From: Sapientia aquatica
GTDB lineage: Bacteria; Pseudomonadota; Gammaproteobacteria; Burkholderiales; Burkholderiaceae_D
DNA: 64,000 bases
Assembly (NCBI RefSeq): GCF_004358105.1
Contig: NZ_SMYL01000003.1
Span: forward strand, 191,371 to 255,370
Direction: 5' to 3'
Shown here: positions 8,367 through 17,430 of the stretch, in pieces
Layout: every line of letters starts with the position of its first letter
How positions within the stretch are numbered: the stretch's first letter is position 1
Notes under the pieces: generated by a model
Seen by the model: the letters and a program-made list of their open reading frames with translations, nothing else
What the model was told of the DNA's origin: nothing
Database searches by the model: none
Program-made: the position numbers and the translations under genes

Positions 8367-9635
8367 TTATTCAGTTTTTTGTTGGATGCGAAGACTAAGT
8401 CGACCATAGACCGTGAGTCCAGTTAAGCAAACCAAAAAATATAAAAAATTAGAAAAAGCATAGATCACAAACACGTTTTCAACCTGTCCAGATCGAATCG
8501 CTAGCAACGCCAATCCCAAATACAAGCCCGTTTGAACAAATTCACCCAAAATGTAAAGTGTCGATTTTGCTTTAGCAACGATCAAAAATCCAATCACATA
8601 GGACAAAATTTTAAAAAAATCGCCAATCAATTGGTATAAAACATAGTTCGCAGGAATAACAAATTCCTTCGAAAAAATAATCAGAAATACGTAATAGCGC
8701 ATTACATAGACAACCACCGCAATCACAATAAATGCTCCACCCACGCCAAGCAAATATTTCACAACGTGATTAAAGCTTTTTCTGCGATCAGTAATACTTG
8801 ATAAAACAGGCATGTAATAGGCCGCCAAAAACATCGTAAAAAATCCAATGTAGACAGCAGACAAGCGCATCAAACTTTGCCATAAACCCGTTTCTTGCCA
8901 TCCAAAATATTGAGCAATTAGACTTCTTACAAAAATCTCTGCCAGGGGCAGAGTCGCTAAAGACACCATTTGCATCGAGCTAAACCGCGCAATATGTTTA
9001 AAATCAAGGCGATTAAAACGTAGCTTAATTTTTTGCAAAAGATCCAAGCGCATGACAGCGATCAAGGAGGGGATTAACAAACAGGCATTGATCACCGCCA
9101 ACCCAACTACTGCACCAACGAATCCATATTGCAGAATACAAAAACACGAAATCGGCAAACCAAGCGCCGTGCCCACAATACTAATTTTTGCGAACTTTAC
9201 GGTTTCAGTTAGACCGTTGATAATCCCATTACAAAAACTCACCACACCGTAAGCGAACTGAATAAACGCCAAAAAAACAATCAAAGAACCATATTGATCA
9301 GTATCGAACAGTAGCAACGAAATCTGGCGCTCAAACAGGCTGAGCACCAAACAAACTAAAACAGAAAAAAGTAGGGAATAGGCGCCAGCACAAGATAAAA
9401 AGGTATTCAAGCGTGATGGGCTGCCTTTATATTCGGCGACATATTTGACAATGCCGTTCAATATTCCCCCGCCCGCTAGGACGCTGAGCACAGAAATCAA
9501 ACTCATAAAATGACCGAGTCGGCCAAAACCTTCTGTGCCGAGAGAAACGGCAATCATCTTAATGACAATCAGCCCACTCAACATACGCGCAGCTTGCGCT
9601 GTCGCTGTTGAGGTGGAGGCTTTTAACCAGTTCAT
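8367..9635 (-). CDS. wzxE: WzxE-like lipid-linked oligosaccharide flippase
   Basis: This polytopic membrane protein of about 422 residues has roughly twelve hydrophobic segments and belongs to the MOP/Wzx superfamily, which flips undecaprenyl-linked repeat units to the periplasm. The N-terminal stretch LKASTSTATAQAARMLSGLIVIKMIAVSLGTEGFG matches the style of the enterobacterial common antigen flippase WzxE. ATG at 9635 is preferred because it starts 7 bp after the wecE stop and matches family length; a start at 9686 would overlap wecE. The gene order wecD-wecE-wzx equals that of the enterobacterial cluster, which supports a substrate containing Fuc4NAc. Confidence 0.84.
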   Translation of the reverse strand: MNWLKASTSTATAQAARMLSGLIVIKMIAVSLGTEGFGRLGHFMSLISVLSVLAGGGILNGIVKYVAEYKGSPSRLNTFLSCAGAYSLLFSVLVCLVLSLFERQISLLLFDTDQYGSLIVFLAFIQFAYGVVSFCNGIINGLTETVKFAKISIVGTALGLPISCFCILQYGFVGAVVGLAVINACLLIPSLIAVMRLDLLQKIKLRFNRLDFKHIARFSSMQMVSLATLPLAEIFVRSLIAQYFGWQETGLWQSLMRLSAVYIGFFTMFLAAYYMPVLSSITDRRKSFNHVVKYLLGVGGAFIVIAVVVYVMRYYVFLIIFSKEFVIPANYVLYQLIGDFFKILSYVIGFLIVAKAKSTLYILGEFVQTGLYLGLALLAIRSGQVENVFVIYAFSNFLYFLVCLTGLTVYGRLSLRIQQKTE

Positions 9636-9642
9636 TAACGAC

Positions 9643-10770
9643 TTAAGGTTTAAGAACAGAAACAACCAAACGACAAATTTCATCAATCTGGTCGTCTGCT
9701 AATTCAACATACAGCGGCAGGCGTATTAAATGATCGGCATATCGATCACAATTTATCAATTTGCGTCCGTCGTGCTTATCCGAATAATAAGGGCTGGTAT
9801 GCAACGACAAATAATGAAATACAGCCAAGATTTGATGCTCTTTTAGTTTAGCAATAACGGCCGAACGAATATCGAGAGTTGGACAAATCAAATAAAACAT
9901 GTGAGCGTTATTGGTTGCAAAGTCTGGCAACGTTGGCAGCAGCACATCACTGGGTAAATTTGCCTTCATAAAATTACCCCAATACCGCTGCCATACGCGC
10001 ATGCGCTCGCGTTGGATCGATTCGAGGTGCTCTAATTGCGCGAATAAAAAAGCAGCCAATAAATCAGAAGGCAAAAATGAAGACCCAATATCCACCCAAC
10101 CATACTTATCGACTTCCCCCCTAAAAAACGATGAGCGATTGGTTCCCTTTTCGCGAATAATCTCGGCCCGATGAATGTAGCGCTCGTCATTAATCACGAG
10201 CAAGCCGCCTTCGCCACAGACAATATTCTTCGTTTCATGAAACGAGAACGCTGCCAAGGCGCCGATTGACCCTAGCGGGCGGCCTTTATAGAACGAATCA
10301 ACGGCCTGCGCTGCATCTTCAACAACGGGAATATTAAGCGGGGCAGCCAACTCCAAAATGCGATCCATATCACAGGCAATACCAGCGTAATGCACAACCA
10401 CAATGGCGCGCGTACGCGGCGTAATCAATTTTGCGATTTCTTCAGGATCAACGTTGGGATGGTTCGGCAAGCTATCGGCAAATTTGATCGTCGCACCGCG
10501 CAGCACAAAAGCATTGGCGGTCGAAACAAAGGTGTAGGAAGGAATAATGACTTCATCGCCCGCGTGAATGTCGAGCAAGATCGCGCACATCTCTAGGGCA
10601 TCGGTGCAAGAAGTGGTTAGTAGCGCCTTTTTAAATCCGTATTCACGCTCAAACCAAGCATGGCATTTTTTGGTGAAATCACCGTCGCCTGAGAATTTTC
10701 TACTGGCTAAAGCTAAGGAAATATTGTGCTGCTCGCTACCGGTGAGATACGGTTTGTTGAATGGGATCAT
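9643..10770 (-). CDS. wecE: dTDP-4-amino-4,6-dideoxygalactose transaminase
   Basis: This PLP-dependent sugar aminotransferase converts dTDP-4-keto-6-deoxyglucose to dTDP-4-amino-4,6-dideoxygalactose with glutamate as amino donor. The 375 residues closely follow E. coli WecE/RffA: MIPFNKPYLTGSE, LTTSCTDALEM, GDEVIIPSYTFVSTANAF, VVEDAAQA, then FSFHETKN with the PLP lysine at Lys181, and REKGTNRS. ATG at 10770 overlaps the stop of wecD by 4 bp (ATGA). Its substrate can come from RmlA and RmlB encoded near 35-37 kb. The product is acetylated by the adjacent WecD. Confidence 0.93.
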   Translation of the reverse strand: MIPFNKPYLTGSEQHNISLALASRKFSGDGDFTKKCHAWFEREYGFKKALLTTSCTDALEMCAILLDIHAGDEVIIPSYTFVSTANAFVLRGATIKFADSLPNHPNVDPEEIAKLITPRTRAIVVVHYAGIACDMDRILELAAPLNIPVVEDAAQAVDSFYKGRPLGSIGALAAFSFHETKNIVCGEGGLLVINDERYIHRAEIIREKGTNRSSFFRGEVDKYGWVDIGSSFLPSDLLAAFLFAQLEHLESIQRERMRVWQRYWGNFMKANLPSDVLLPTLPDFATNNAHMFYLICPTLDIRSAVIAKLKEHQILAVFHYLSLHTSPYYSDKHDGRKLINCDRYADHLIRLPLYVELADDQIDEICRLVVSVLKP

Positions 10771-11501
10771 GCTGAGAACCATTTATGAAAAGTATAAAAG
10801 CTGTACGATGGTTCAAAACCTTGCCGACACCACACTTTTTGTACTGAGTCGTTGGTCACTTGAGTTGAAACAATGATTTGTTGGATGCTATTTTCTACCG
10901 CCCAATTCTTCACTAACGAGACCAAGGAAGAATAATGGCCGTGTTTTTGAAAATCAGGATCAACTCCATTGAGCACGATCTCTGCAACGCGCTTGACGGG
11001 ATCGATCACTTTAACCGTGATAAATCCGATCATCGCATCCGATTGGGAAAGCAAAAATACGACATCGGCAACGGCAGAATTTAGACAAGAATTGGCTGCC
11101 CAAGATGAGTACACCAAATCGCAATCCGACTTATTCAGACGTTGATCGGCGTGATAGTGACCTTTGTAATTGGTAAAAATTTTAGCGGCTAATTTTTCAA
11201 GCAACTCTGCATCGCCCGGAGTGGCAAGCCTCCAACTGCATATCTGAGGGAGCGTCAATTGGCTAGCAACGATTTTATTATTTGCAAAATAGACCAACGT
11301 ATCCGTTAGAAAAAAACCAGCACGCTCCATGTTTTGCACGGAGTAGATATCGTCGGTCTTGATCCGCGCGATCAACAACTCGACCTGTTGAGTCTCACAC
11401 CAAGTCAACACTTGCGATAAATCTTGTCCTGGCTCGATATTGATTTTGGCGGTGACTTTTCCGAATCGCTGATGATCGAGTTGCGAGAGCGTGATGTTCA
11501 T
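10767..11501 (-). CDS. wecD: WecD-like dTDP-fucosamine N-acetyltransferase (GNAT)
   Basis: This 244-residue GNAT-family protein probably acetylates dTDP-4-amino-4,6-dideoxygalactose to dTDP-Fuc4NAc. The N-terminal part resembles the WecD/RffC regulatory half, with pattern VQNMERAGFFLTDTLVYF. The C-terminal half holds the GNAT fold with IGFITVKV, EIVLNGVDPDFQKHGHY in place of the acetyl-CoA loop, and VSTQVTNDSVQKVWCRQGF. In the acetyl-CoA loop the usual Gly-rich R/QxxGxG/A is changed to QKHGHY, as in several WecD proteins. It is translationally coupled to wecE by an ATGA overlap. The neighbour supports the function more firmly than the sequence alone. Confidence 0.85.
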   Translation of the reverse strand: MNITLSQLDHQRFGKVTAKINIEPGQDLSQVLTWCETQQVELLIARIKTDDIYSVQNMERAGFFLTDTLVYFANNKIVASQLTLPQICSWRLATPGDAELLEKLAAKIFTNYKGHYHADQRLNKSDCDLVYSSWAANSCLNSAVADVVFLLSQSDAMIGFITVKVIDPVKRVAEIVLNGVDPDFQKHGHYSSLVSLVKNWAVENSIQQIIVSTQVTNDSVQKVWCRQGFEPSYSFYTFHKWFSA

Positions 11502-11568
11502 CTTGTCGTTTTTATTTTATTTATTCGATTTGAGATTACTTGTAAACTGAATGAAACTAGTTTGCGAT

Positions 11569-12462
11569 TTATTTAGGTAGATCAATCGCTGTCAATTCAA
11601 ACCTACGCGGCGCAAAACCAAAATTCTGCTTGGCGTCATCATGATCAAAAACCATATTGGCATTCATCCGCTCCGCCATTGCGCCTGACCACTTTCGGTA
11701 ATGCGGCAGAACGCGCACCAACTTCACGCCCAAGTTAAACATCCACAAGGGGATAGAGATCAAGCGCGGAGATCTGCCTAGCACCGCAAAAATCCGCTTA
11801 ACCATGTCGCGATAGGTCAGTACTTCAGCACCAGAAATATTGTATCCACGGTTAGCAACAGAAGATGAGCGCAACGCGGCAAAACATGCCCCAGCGACAT
11901 CCTGTGCATGAATCGGCTGACGCAGCCCAGAGGCATCCCCAAGCAACGGAAAAAATCCAAACCGACGAATGAAACGCGCGATCTCGCTAATATTTTTATC
12001 CAATCCAAATCCGTAAATTAATGTCGGCCTTAAAACCACCCATTCAATCCCACGCGTTTCGGCCCAAGCCTGCAGGCGCGCTTCGGATTCTACCAAGGAC
12101 TTTGCTAAGTCACGCTCTTTTGGATCAGAAGAATTTTCTTTGGTAAAACAGCTAGTGGAAGAGAGCGCCACGACCCGCCGCGCGCCGTAAGCTTCAAGCA
12201 TTGGGAAGTACTCGGGCAGAACCGCAATCGGCGCTAAGCAAATCCAAAAGGGTATCCAGACTTCAAAATTGTCCGGTTGGGCAACGCCGTCCCCAATCGT
12301 TTGCCATTTAACGCTGCCAGCAGGTCGCACGCTATTGCGCCGAGAAAAAGCGACAATCGAGCGATTAGCCTGCTCTAATTCCGGCAACAAGTAGGTGCCA
12401 ACAAAACTGGTCGCGCCCAACAGTCCAACAACTTGCGAGCGGTGATCCTCAATCTCACTCAT
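11569..12462 (-). CDS. NAD-dependent epimerase/dehydratase family protein (atypical SDR)
   Basis: This protein of about 297 residues has a Rossmann motif GLLGATSFVGTYLL near its start and the region LRPTLIYGFG typical of extended SDR sugar enzymes. No clear YxxxK was found: after ALSSTSCF the segment reads KERDLAKS, so the usual catalytic Tyr-Lys pair is not visible and the enzyme may be atypical. ATG at 12462 has AAGGA upstream and overlaps the end of the WbbL-like gene by 8 bp. In other betaproteobacteria such proteins sit beside WbbL-like glycosyltransferases in O-antigen loci. The reaction is unknown. Confidence 0.75.
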   Translation of the reverse strand: MSEIEDHRSQVVGLLGATSFVGTYLLPELEQANRSIVAFSRRNSVRPAGSVKWQTIGDGVAQPDNFEVWIPFWICLAPIAVLPEYFPMLEAYGARRVVALSSTSCFTKENSSDPKERDLAKSLVESEARLQAWAETRGIEWVVLRPTLIYGFGLDKNISEIARFIRRFGFFPLLGDASGLRQPIHAQDVAGACFAALRSSSVANRGYNISGAEVLTYRDMVKRIFAVLGRSPRLISIPLWMFNLGVKLVRVLPHYRKWSGAMAERMNANMVFDHDDAKQNFGFAPRRFELTAIDLPK

Positions 12463-13366
12463 GTTTATCCTTTTTCGCAGCAAGAGAGTTCTTAAATTGC
12501 TGGGTTGGCTGCTGAACTGCAATTACTCCAAAGCGCAACCATACGCCGATAGAGACCAACCACATTAACGCACCAGGATATTGATGGCGAAAGAACTTGC
12601 GATAAAACCGTATCATTCCCTTATGCTTGTGATATTCGACGAAAAGCTTTTTATTATCACCGCAGACGCCTTGGGCATGGGTAATTTTTGCACTCGGCAC
12701 AAACATAATCTTCCAGCCTTTTTGCCTAAAACGCATGCACCAATCCAAATCTTCGCAATGCAAAAAATAACCCTCATCCCATAGCCCCACGTCTTCCATC
12801 ACGTCACGCCGCACCATCATGCAGGCACCAGAAATAGCCTCAACCTCGATCGGCTCAGTCGGCAAAGGCTCTTTGTGCATATGGAAATCGTAAAACAATT
12901 TCGGCCAGCGCTTGGCCAAATGCGAAAGACCAAAGCCCCGCACAAATGAGCGCCAAGGCGTTGGGATAGCGCGGCGACCGCCGGGCTGTTCGCTATCATC
13001 GAGATTAACCAGCAAGCCACCAACCATCCCCACCTGCGGCCCCTGCAATAAAACGTCCATAAGATTAACCAAGGCGGCAGGCTTAAACGTACAGTCGGGA
13101 TTTAGAAAAAGAAGCACTGGCGCAGTGGTGCTATTGACACCTTGATTGCAGGCGGTTGCAAAACCTAAATTGGAGTTATTTCGAATAATTCGCACGGATG
13201 GCATCTCCGTCAACGGCACGAGGCTGTCATCTACCGATGCATTGTCAACAACTACTATTTCTTTTTCGAGTGGACAGTGTTCAAGCGAATCAATACAGGC
13301 TTTCAAGTGATAGCCTGCGTTGTAGTTGACGATAATGACGGAAACTTTGGGATTCTTTGGTCGCAT
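12455..13366 (-). CDS. GT2 family glycosyltransferase, WbbL-like
   Basis: This 303-residue inverting transferase of the rhamnosyltransferase-like GT2 group has VSVIIVNYNAGYHLKACI at the N-terminus, VVVDNASVDDS, NLGFATACNQG and the metal site LNPDCTF (Asp91), then SGACMMVRRDVMEDVGLWDEGYFLHCEDLDWC. The last 60 residues are hydrophobic or basic and probably touch the membrane. WbbL-type enzymes usually transfer L-rhamnose from dTDP-L-rhamnose, which rmlBDAC in this window would supply; the donor is inferred. It is the first gene of the minus-strand operon that runs down to the PglC-like transferase. Confidence 0.85.
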   Translation of the reverse strand: MRPKNPKVSVIIVNYNAGYHLKACIDSLEHCPLEKEIVVVDNASVDDSLVPLTEMPSVRIIRNNSNLGFATACNQGVNSTTAPVLLFLNPDCTFKPAALVNLMDVLLQGPQVGMVGGLLVNLDDSEQPGGRRAIPTPWRSFVRGFGLSHLAKRWPKLFYDFHMHKEPLPTEPIEVEAISGACMMVRRDVMEDVGLWDEGYFLHCEDLDWCMRFRQKGWKIMFVPSAKITHAQGVCGDNKKLFVEYHKHKGMIRFYRKFFRHQYPGALMWLVSIGVWLRFGVIAVQQPTQQFKNSLAAKKDKHE

Positions 13367-13792
13367 GGGAGCGTATTTTATTTGGCGCGATATCGGCAGA
13401 ATGGATTAGGGAAAAACTAGGATTTTTAAAAGAATGATGTTAACACCCGGGTTTAAAAGTGACCAAGAAACAATCGACCTGAATTGTCGCACTTTATTGC
13501 AAAAGAAATGTATTTCGTTTAGTCAAAATTCATCGCTTTTAACAAAATTAGACGAGGCGCATGGCCGATTCAAGCTAATTTAGATGTACTTTCAACCATA
13601 AAACCCTGTAACGCTAACTGCAAATAAACCATATTCGTTTGCGACTTGTAGCATTAACGTCTTTAACCTCTGGCATCTGAGCTTTGGGTAAAACCTGCGG
13701 TTAGAAGTTACCTTGAGTAGGTACTGTAAATGCAAACTTTTTAAAAAGCCGTAAAGACAGCGCGCAGCACCCAATATAAAATGTCGACGATC
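13367..13792. other. Intergenic region upstream of the glycan operon
   Basis: This AT-rich 426-bp gap must hold the promoter of the minus-strand operon starting at 13366 and the 3' end of the sulfotransferase transcript. On the minus strand a TTGACT occurs near 13520, but no good -10 lies at 16-18 bp, so no promoter is called. A 60-codon open frame here has no ribosome-binding site and no recognisable sequence. Nothing else was seen. Confidence 0.45.
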
Positions 13793-14607
13793 CTAAATTA
13801 GCGCTAGGCAATTAGTTTTAAAGTCGTCTAGTTTCTTATTAAAATCCGGGACGAGTTTCGCACGCCGTTGAACCTCTAAGTTGACTGCTGCGAGCAAGCG
13901 TAAATCTAACTGATTCATTCGCAACAACTGGTCGTAGATTTGGTCGCCACAAAGTGCCTTGATCTCGCTCAATCGATCTTCAAGATTGGATTTTTTGTTA
14001 GCGGCCACATTTTGTGGCTTATAAGTTAAGTCGAGCTTATTCCAAGCAGGATGTAGAAAGTATCGACCAACAACAAGACTTTCATCAAACATCTCCAACG
14101 AGCCAAGCAACGCCATCTTAAGAATTTTACTTCTTGCCAATTCCAAATCACTTTCTCCAGGAGGGCGGTAGTATTTACCTTGATTGGCCAGGATATTCAC
14201 CTGAGCGTCATTAATTTGATGTGGGTGGAATTCAAGCAAAAATTTTAAAAATCGCCTAGGCTCATATTATGGGATGCGCTTTCTACTTCATTGCTAGGGT
14301 GCGGCAGCTTTCGATAATAATCATAAATTGAGCGCAGCCGATCTATTGGATGTCGAACGAAAACAATATCAAAAAAAACATACGGTTCATATTCAAAGAT
14401 TTGGCCGCACAAATGGTGACTAGATACAGCAATAAGATTCTGCTTTTCATGCAGAAAATTGAAAAGCATACTTTCTGTGATTCTCCACGACGAACTATCG
14501 ATCTCAATGCTGCCAAAGTCATGTTGAAAATTTCGTTCCAAAATCCAGTCTATTGTGCTTCCGGCATTTTTAAATATGTGATGATGAAGAAAAATTCGAC
14601 GTGTCAT
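13793..14607 (-). pseudogene. Sulfotransferase family protein broken by a one-base frameshift
   Basis: Two adjoining frames together make one sulfotransferase-like protein. The first (14607 to 14245) starts MTRRIFLHHHIFKNAGST, the PAPS 5'-phosphosulfate loop of type-2 sulfotransferases (compare HIPKTAGT), and continues through VFVRHPIDRLRSIYDYYR, the 3'-phosphate loop. It stops after MSLGDF. The second (from about 14253 down to 13793) continues as LKFLLEFHPHQIN. The junction is a run of five T on the coding strand (GATTTTTAAAA); one more T would restore a single frame of about 272 codons. The cause could be mutation, slippage, phase variation or a sequence error. The intact enzyme would sulfate a glycan using PAPS. 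Confidence 0.75.
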
Positions 14608-15095
14608 ATTATAAATTCTTTTAAGAAGTATATTAAATTAGCAATTTAGTTTTAAGACTTGGCTTGTCTAGAAGGAAAACAGATATTTAGATGCAGTCAA
14701 TTATTACTTCTTTTACACTAACCGCGCTTCGGTTGGGTATCTTTATATATAGATCTATAGTCGTTAAAATTTCACATGGCAAAAAAAGCAAACCTGCAGA
14801 GCAATTAGTGTTTAAATCTCGTGACAACAAGCTTATCAACGATCACTGCCACCCAATTTTATAGTACAACTTCAAATCAATAATCTATCAATTTGTAAAA
14901 GCTGCAAGCCAAGTTCTTACTGCGGTGAGCCTGCCTCGCTGGGTCTAACGAGTTGTATCCAAATTCAAATACCCGATATACAGTGACTTATTTGAATATA
15001 ATCATGCCTTTCATAGAACCGTGCCGGATCAGGTAACGATCACTAATGCATTCAATAATTAAACAATCGCCTTGTATATTTTTAGTTGAGGTTTA
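14608..15095. other. Intergenic region between divergent genes
   Basis: This 488-bp AT-rich gap lies between the minus-strand sulfotransferase remnant and the plus-strand glycosyltransferase, so it should hold both promoters. No convincing -35/-10 pair, repeat or small gene was found. The plus-strand gene has a GAGG ribosome-binding sequence just before its ATG. Confidence 0.4.
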
Positions 15096-17315
15096 ATGAA
15101 CAACCACAATAAGCCTCACCTAGCCCGCAATACACCGAACAGATTTATCATAAAACTCAAATCATGGATACGAGCAAATGGTCGCGCCATTTACTTAGCA
15201 CTCCCCATAACTGAGCGCCAGAAACTCTCCATCACGTTTTTAATTTATAGATTTGCTGGCCCTCTCTTCAGCGGCATGGTTCATTACGAAGTTTGGAAGC
15301 GCAGCCAAACCAACGGGCCGCTTGCAAAACTAACCACCGGAGTGATACCGCAAGAGGATATTCCATCCACACTACGAACTATAACGTTTGAGCACCATCA
15401 GGCGCCGCTCGTCTCAATCATTATCCCCACGTACGGCAATTTGCCGATCACATTAACCTGCTTGCGATCGATTTATCAAAATCTGCCGAAGGCAACCATC
15501 GAAATTATCGTACAAGAGGATTGCTCATCTGATCCGGAGATCGACCAACTCAGCAAAATAGCTGGAATTCGCTACATCAAAAACAGTGTCAATTTGGGAT
15601 TTTTGCGATCCTGCAATACATCTATCGACGAGGCCCGCGGTCGTTATATTTACTTCCTGAATAACGACACAGAAGTAACCGAAGGTTGGCTGGATCGTAT
15701 GTTAGACGTGTTCAAGGAATTTCCAAATTGTGGCATGGTGGGATCCAAGCTTGTGTATCCAGACGGCCGACTTCAAGAAGCAGGTGGGATTATTTGGAAT
15801 GATGCTTCAGCGTGGAATTTCGGCAAGATGCAGGATCCTGATTTGTCAGGATTTAATTATGTTCGAGAGTGCGATTACAGCTCGGGCGCATCCCTATTAA
15901 TCACACGCGAACTGTTTAATCGCGTTGGCAGATTTGATGAAAGATACGCACCGGCCTATTGTGAAGATAGTGATTTGGCCTTCGCCGTACGGGAAGCTGG
16001 CTATAAGGTCTACTACCAACCTGCGTCAGTTGTGATTCATTATGAAGGGGTATCGAATGGGACTAACACTTCAAGTGGCATCAAAGCCTACCAAGTAATC
16101 AACATTAAACGATTGCGAGAGAAGTGGTCCGCGACTTTAGCGACATTCCACTTCAACAACGGCGAGAGCGTTTTTCTGGCAAAAGGCAGAACTCGAACAC
16201 GTAAAACTATCATGATCATTGATCATTATGTCCCGCAACCCGATCGCGATGCAGGTAGCAGGACAATGGACATGATCATCAAACTATTGAAAGAACACGA
16301 CTTTGATATTAAGTTTTGGTCGATGAATCCTTGGTTTGATCCTCAATATACGCCGCGACTCCAACAAGCCGGCATTGAGGTGTTTTACGGCCTCGAGTAC
16401 ATGGGGAAATTCACCGATTGGGTAAGAGAAAATGGTAAATTCATTGACGTATTCCTGCTTTCAAGACCTGCAGTTGCTATTGAATTTATCAATCCCATTC
16501 GCGCATGCACCAAATCCAAAATACTTTACTATGGACATGACATCCACCACTTAAGAATGTATAGCCAGCTTGAGACTGATCCGAGCAATAAAAAAATAGC
16601 CAAGGAAGCGGCTGCGCTAGAACGACTTGAGACAGATATTTGGGTACGGGTTGACGTAGTCATGTACCCATCAAAGGATGAAACTGATTTCGTCGAGAAC
16701 TACCTTTCATCGAATTGCAAAACGGAAGTTTCTGTTGTTACCCTGCCTCCATACGCGTTTGAATTTAAAGATGAAGTTGCTTCCACCTCCCCTAACGATC
16801 GATCGGATATTTTATTCGTCGCTGGTTTCGGACATCCGCCAAACATCAGTGCCGCTATCTGGTTTGTAAATAATGTTTGGCCAATTCTGAAGGCGAACCA
16901 TCCAAACCTAAAACTTCAATTGGTCGGCTCAAATCCGTCACCGGAAGTTATGGCGCTAGCATCAAGCAATATCAACGTCCCGGGATTTGTCACCGATGAA
17001 GAGCTATTCAACTATTATCAAAATGCGAGAGTTGTTGTGGCACCGCTGTTATACGGCGCTGGGATAAAGGGTAAGGTAGTGGAAGCCATGTTTCATGGAG
17101 TTCCCGTCGTTACAACGCTAGCAGGTGCTCAAGGCCTCAGTGATGCCGGGCCCGCGCTATTAGTTAGCAACGATCCGAAAACACAGGCGTCGCACATTCA
17201 GAGGCTGTTGATTGACGATATTTATTGGCTTGAAATATCAGCAGCATCGTCTTCATTTGTGAAGGAATATTTTACGCATTCAAATGCTTGGAAGCAGTTG
17301 GAAAGAGTTTTGTAG
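15096..17315 (+). CDS. Two-domain glycosyltransferase (GT2 + GT4-like)
   Basis: This 739-residue protein carries two glycosyltransferase modules. Residues from about 105 to 330 are a GT-A GT2 domain: [35 protein letters not shown] (NDT replaces DxD), and [20 protein letters not shown]. Residues from about 370 to 735 are a GT-B GT4-like domain: [59 protein letters not shown]. The whole protein is a close paralogue of the C-terminal half of the fusion at 24605-28648, but lacks the methyltransferase and coiled coil. It is the only plus-strand gene in the glycan region. Donors and linkages are unknown; one module could be inactive. Confidence 0.86.
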   Translation: MNNHNKPHLARNTPNRFIIKLKSWIRANGRAIYLALPITERQKLSITFLIYRFAGPLFSGMVHYEVWKRSQTNGPLAKLTTGVIPQEDIPSTLRTITFEHHQAPLVSIIIPTYGNLPITLTCLRSIYQNLPKATIEIIVQEDCSSDPEIDQLSKIAGIRYIKNSVNLGFLRSCNTSIDEARGRYIYFLNNDTEVTEGWLDRMLDVFKEFPNCGMVGSKLVYPDGRLQEAGGIIWNDASAWNFGKMQDPDLSGFNYVRECDYSSGASLLITRELFNRVGRFDERYAPAYCEDSDLAFAVREAGYKVYYQPASVVIHYEGVSNGTNTSSGIKAYQVINIKRLREKWSATLATFHFNNGESVFLAKGRTRTRKTIMIIDHYVPQPDRDAGSRTMDMIIKLLKEHDFDIKFWSMNPWFDPQYTPRLQQAGIEVFYGLEYMGKFTDWVRENGKFIDVFLLSRPAVAIEFINPIRACTKSKILYYGHDIHHLRMYSQLETDPSNKKIAKEAAALERLETDIWVRVDVVMYPSKDETDFVENYLSSNCKTEVSVVTLPPYAFEFKDEVASTSPNDRSDILFVAGFGHPPNISAAIWFVNNVWPILKANHPNLKLQLVGSNPSPEVMALASSNINVPGFVTDEELFNYYQNARVVVAPLLYGAGIKGKVVEAMFHGVPVVTTLAGAQGLSDAGPALLVSNDPKTQASHIQRLLIDDIYWLEISAASSSFVKEYFTHSNAWKQLERVL

Positions 17316-17430
17316 ACTGGCAACGAACACTTCGGAATTTTATTTAATTTGGCCACGGACAACGTGAAATGCACCGGAGTGGAAGTGCCGGTGCTAATTT
17401 ATCGACTAGGATGGCTGTATATTCTTAGGT

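Noticed and set aside
13592-13774. 60-codon open frame on the minus strand
   Set aside because: No ribosome-binding site and no conserved pattern; the region is AT-rich intergenic sequence.
14236-14262. Programmed -1 frameshift in the sulfotransferase
   Set aside because: The site has a T run but not the full X XXY YYZ heptamer, and no clear downstream stem was seen. Plain frameshift or slippage is simpler.
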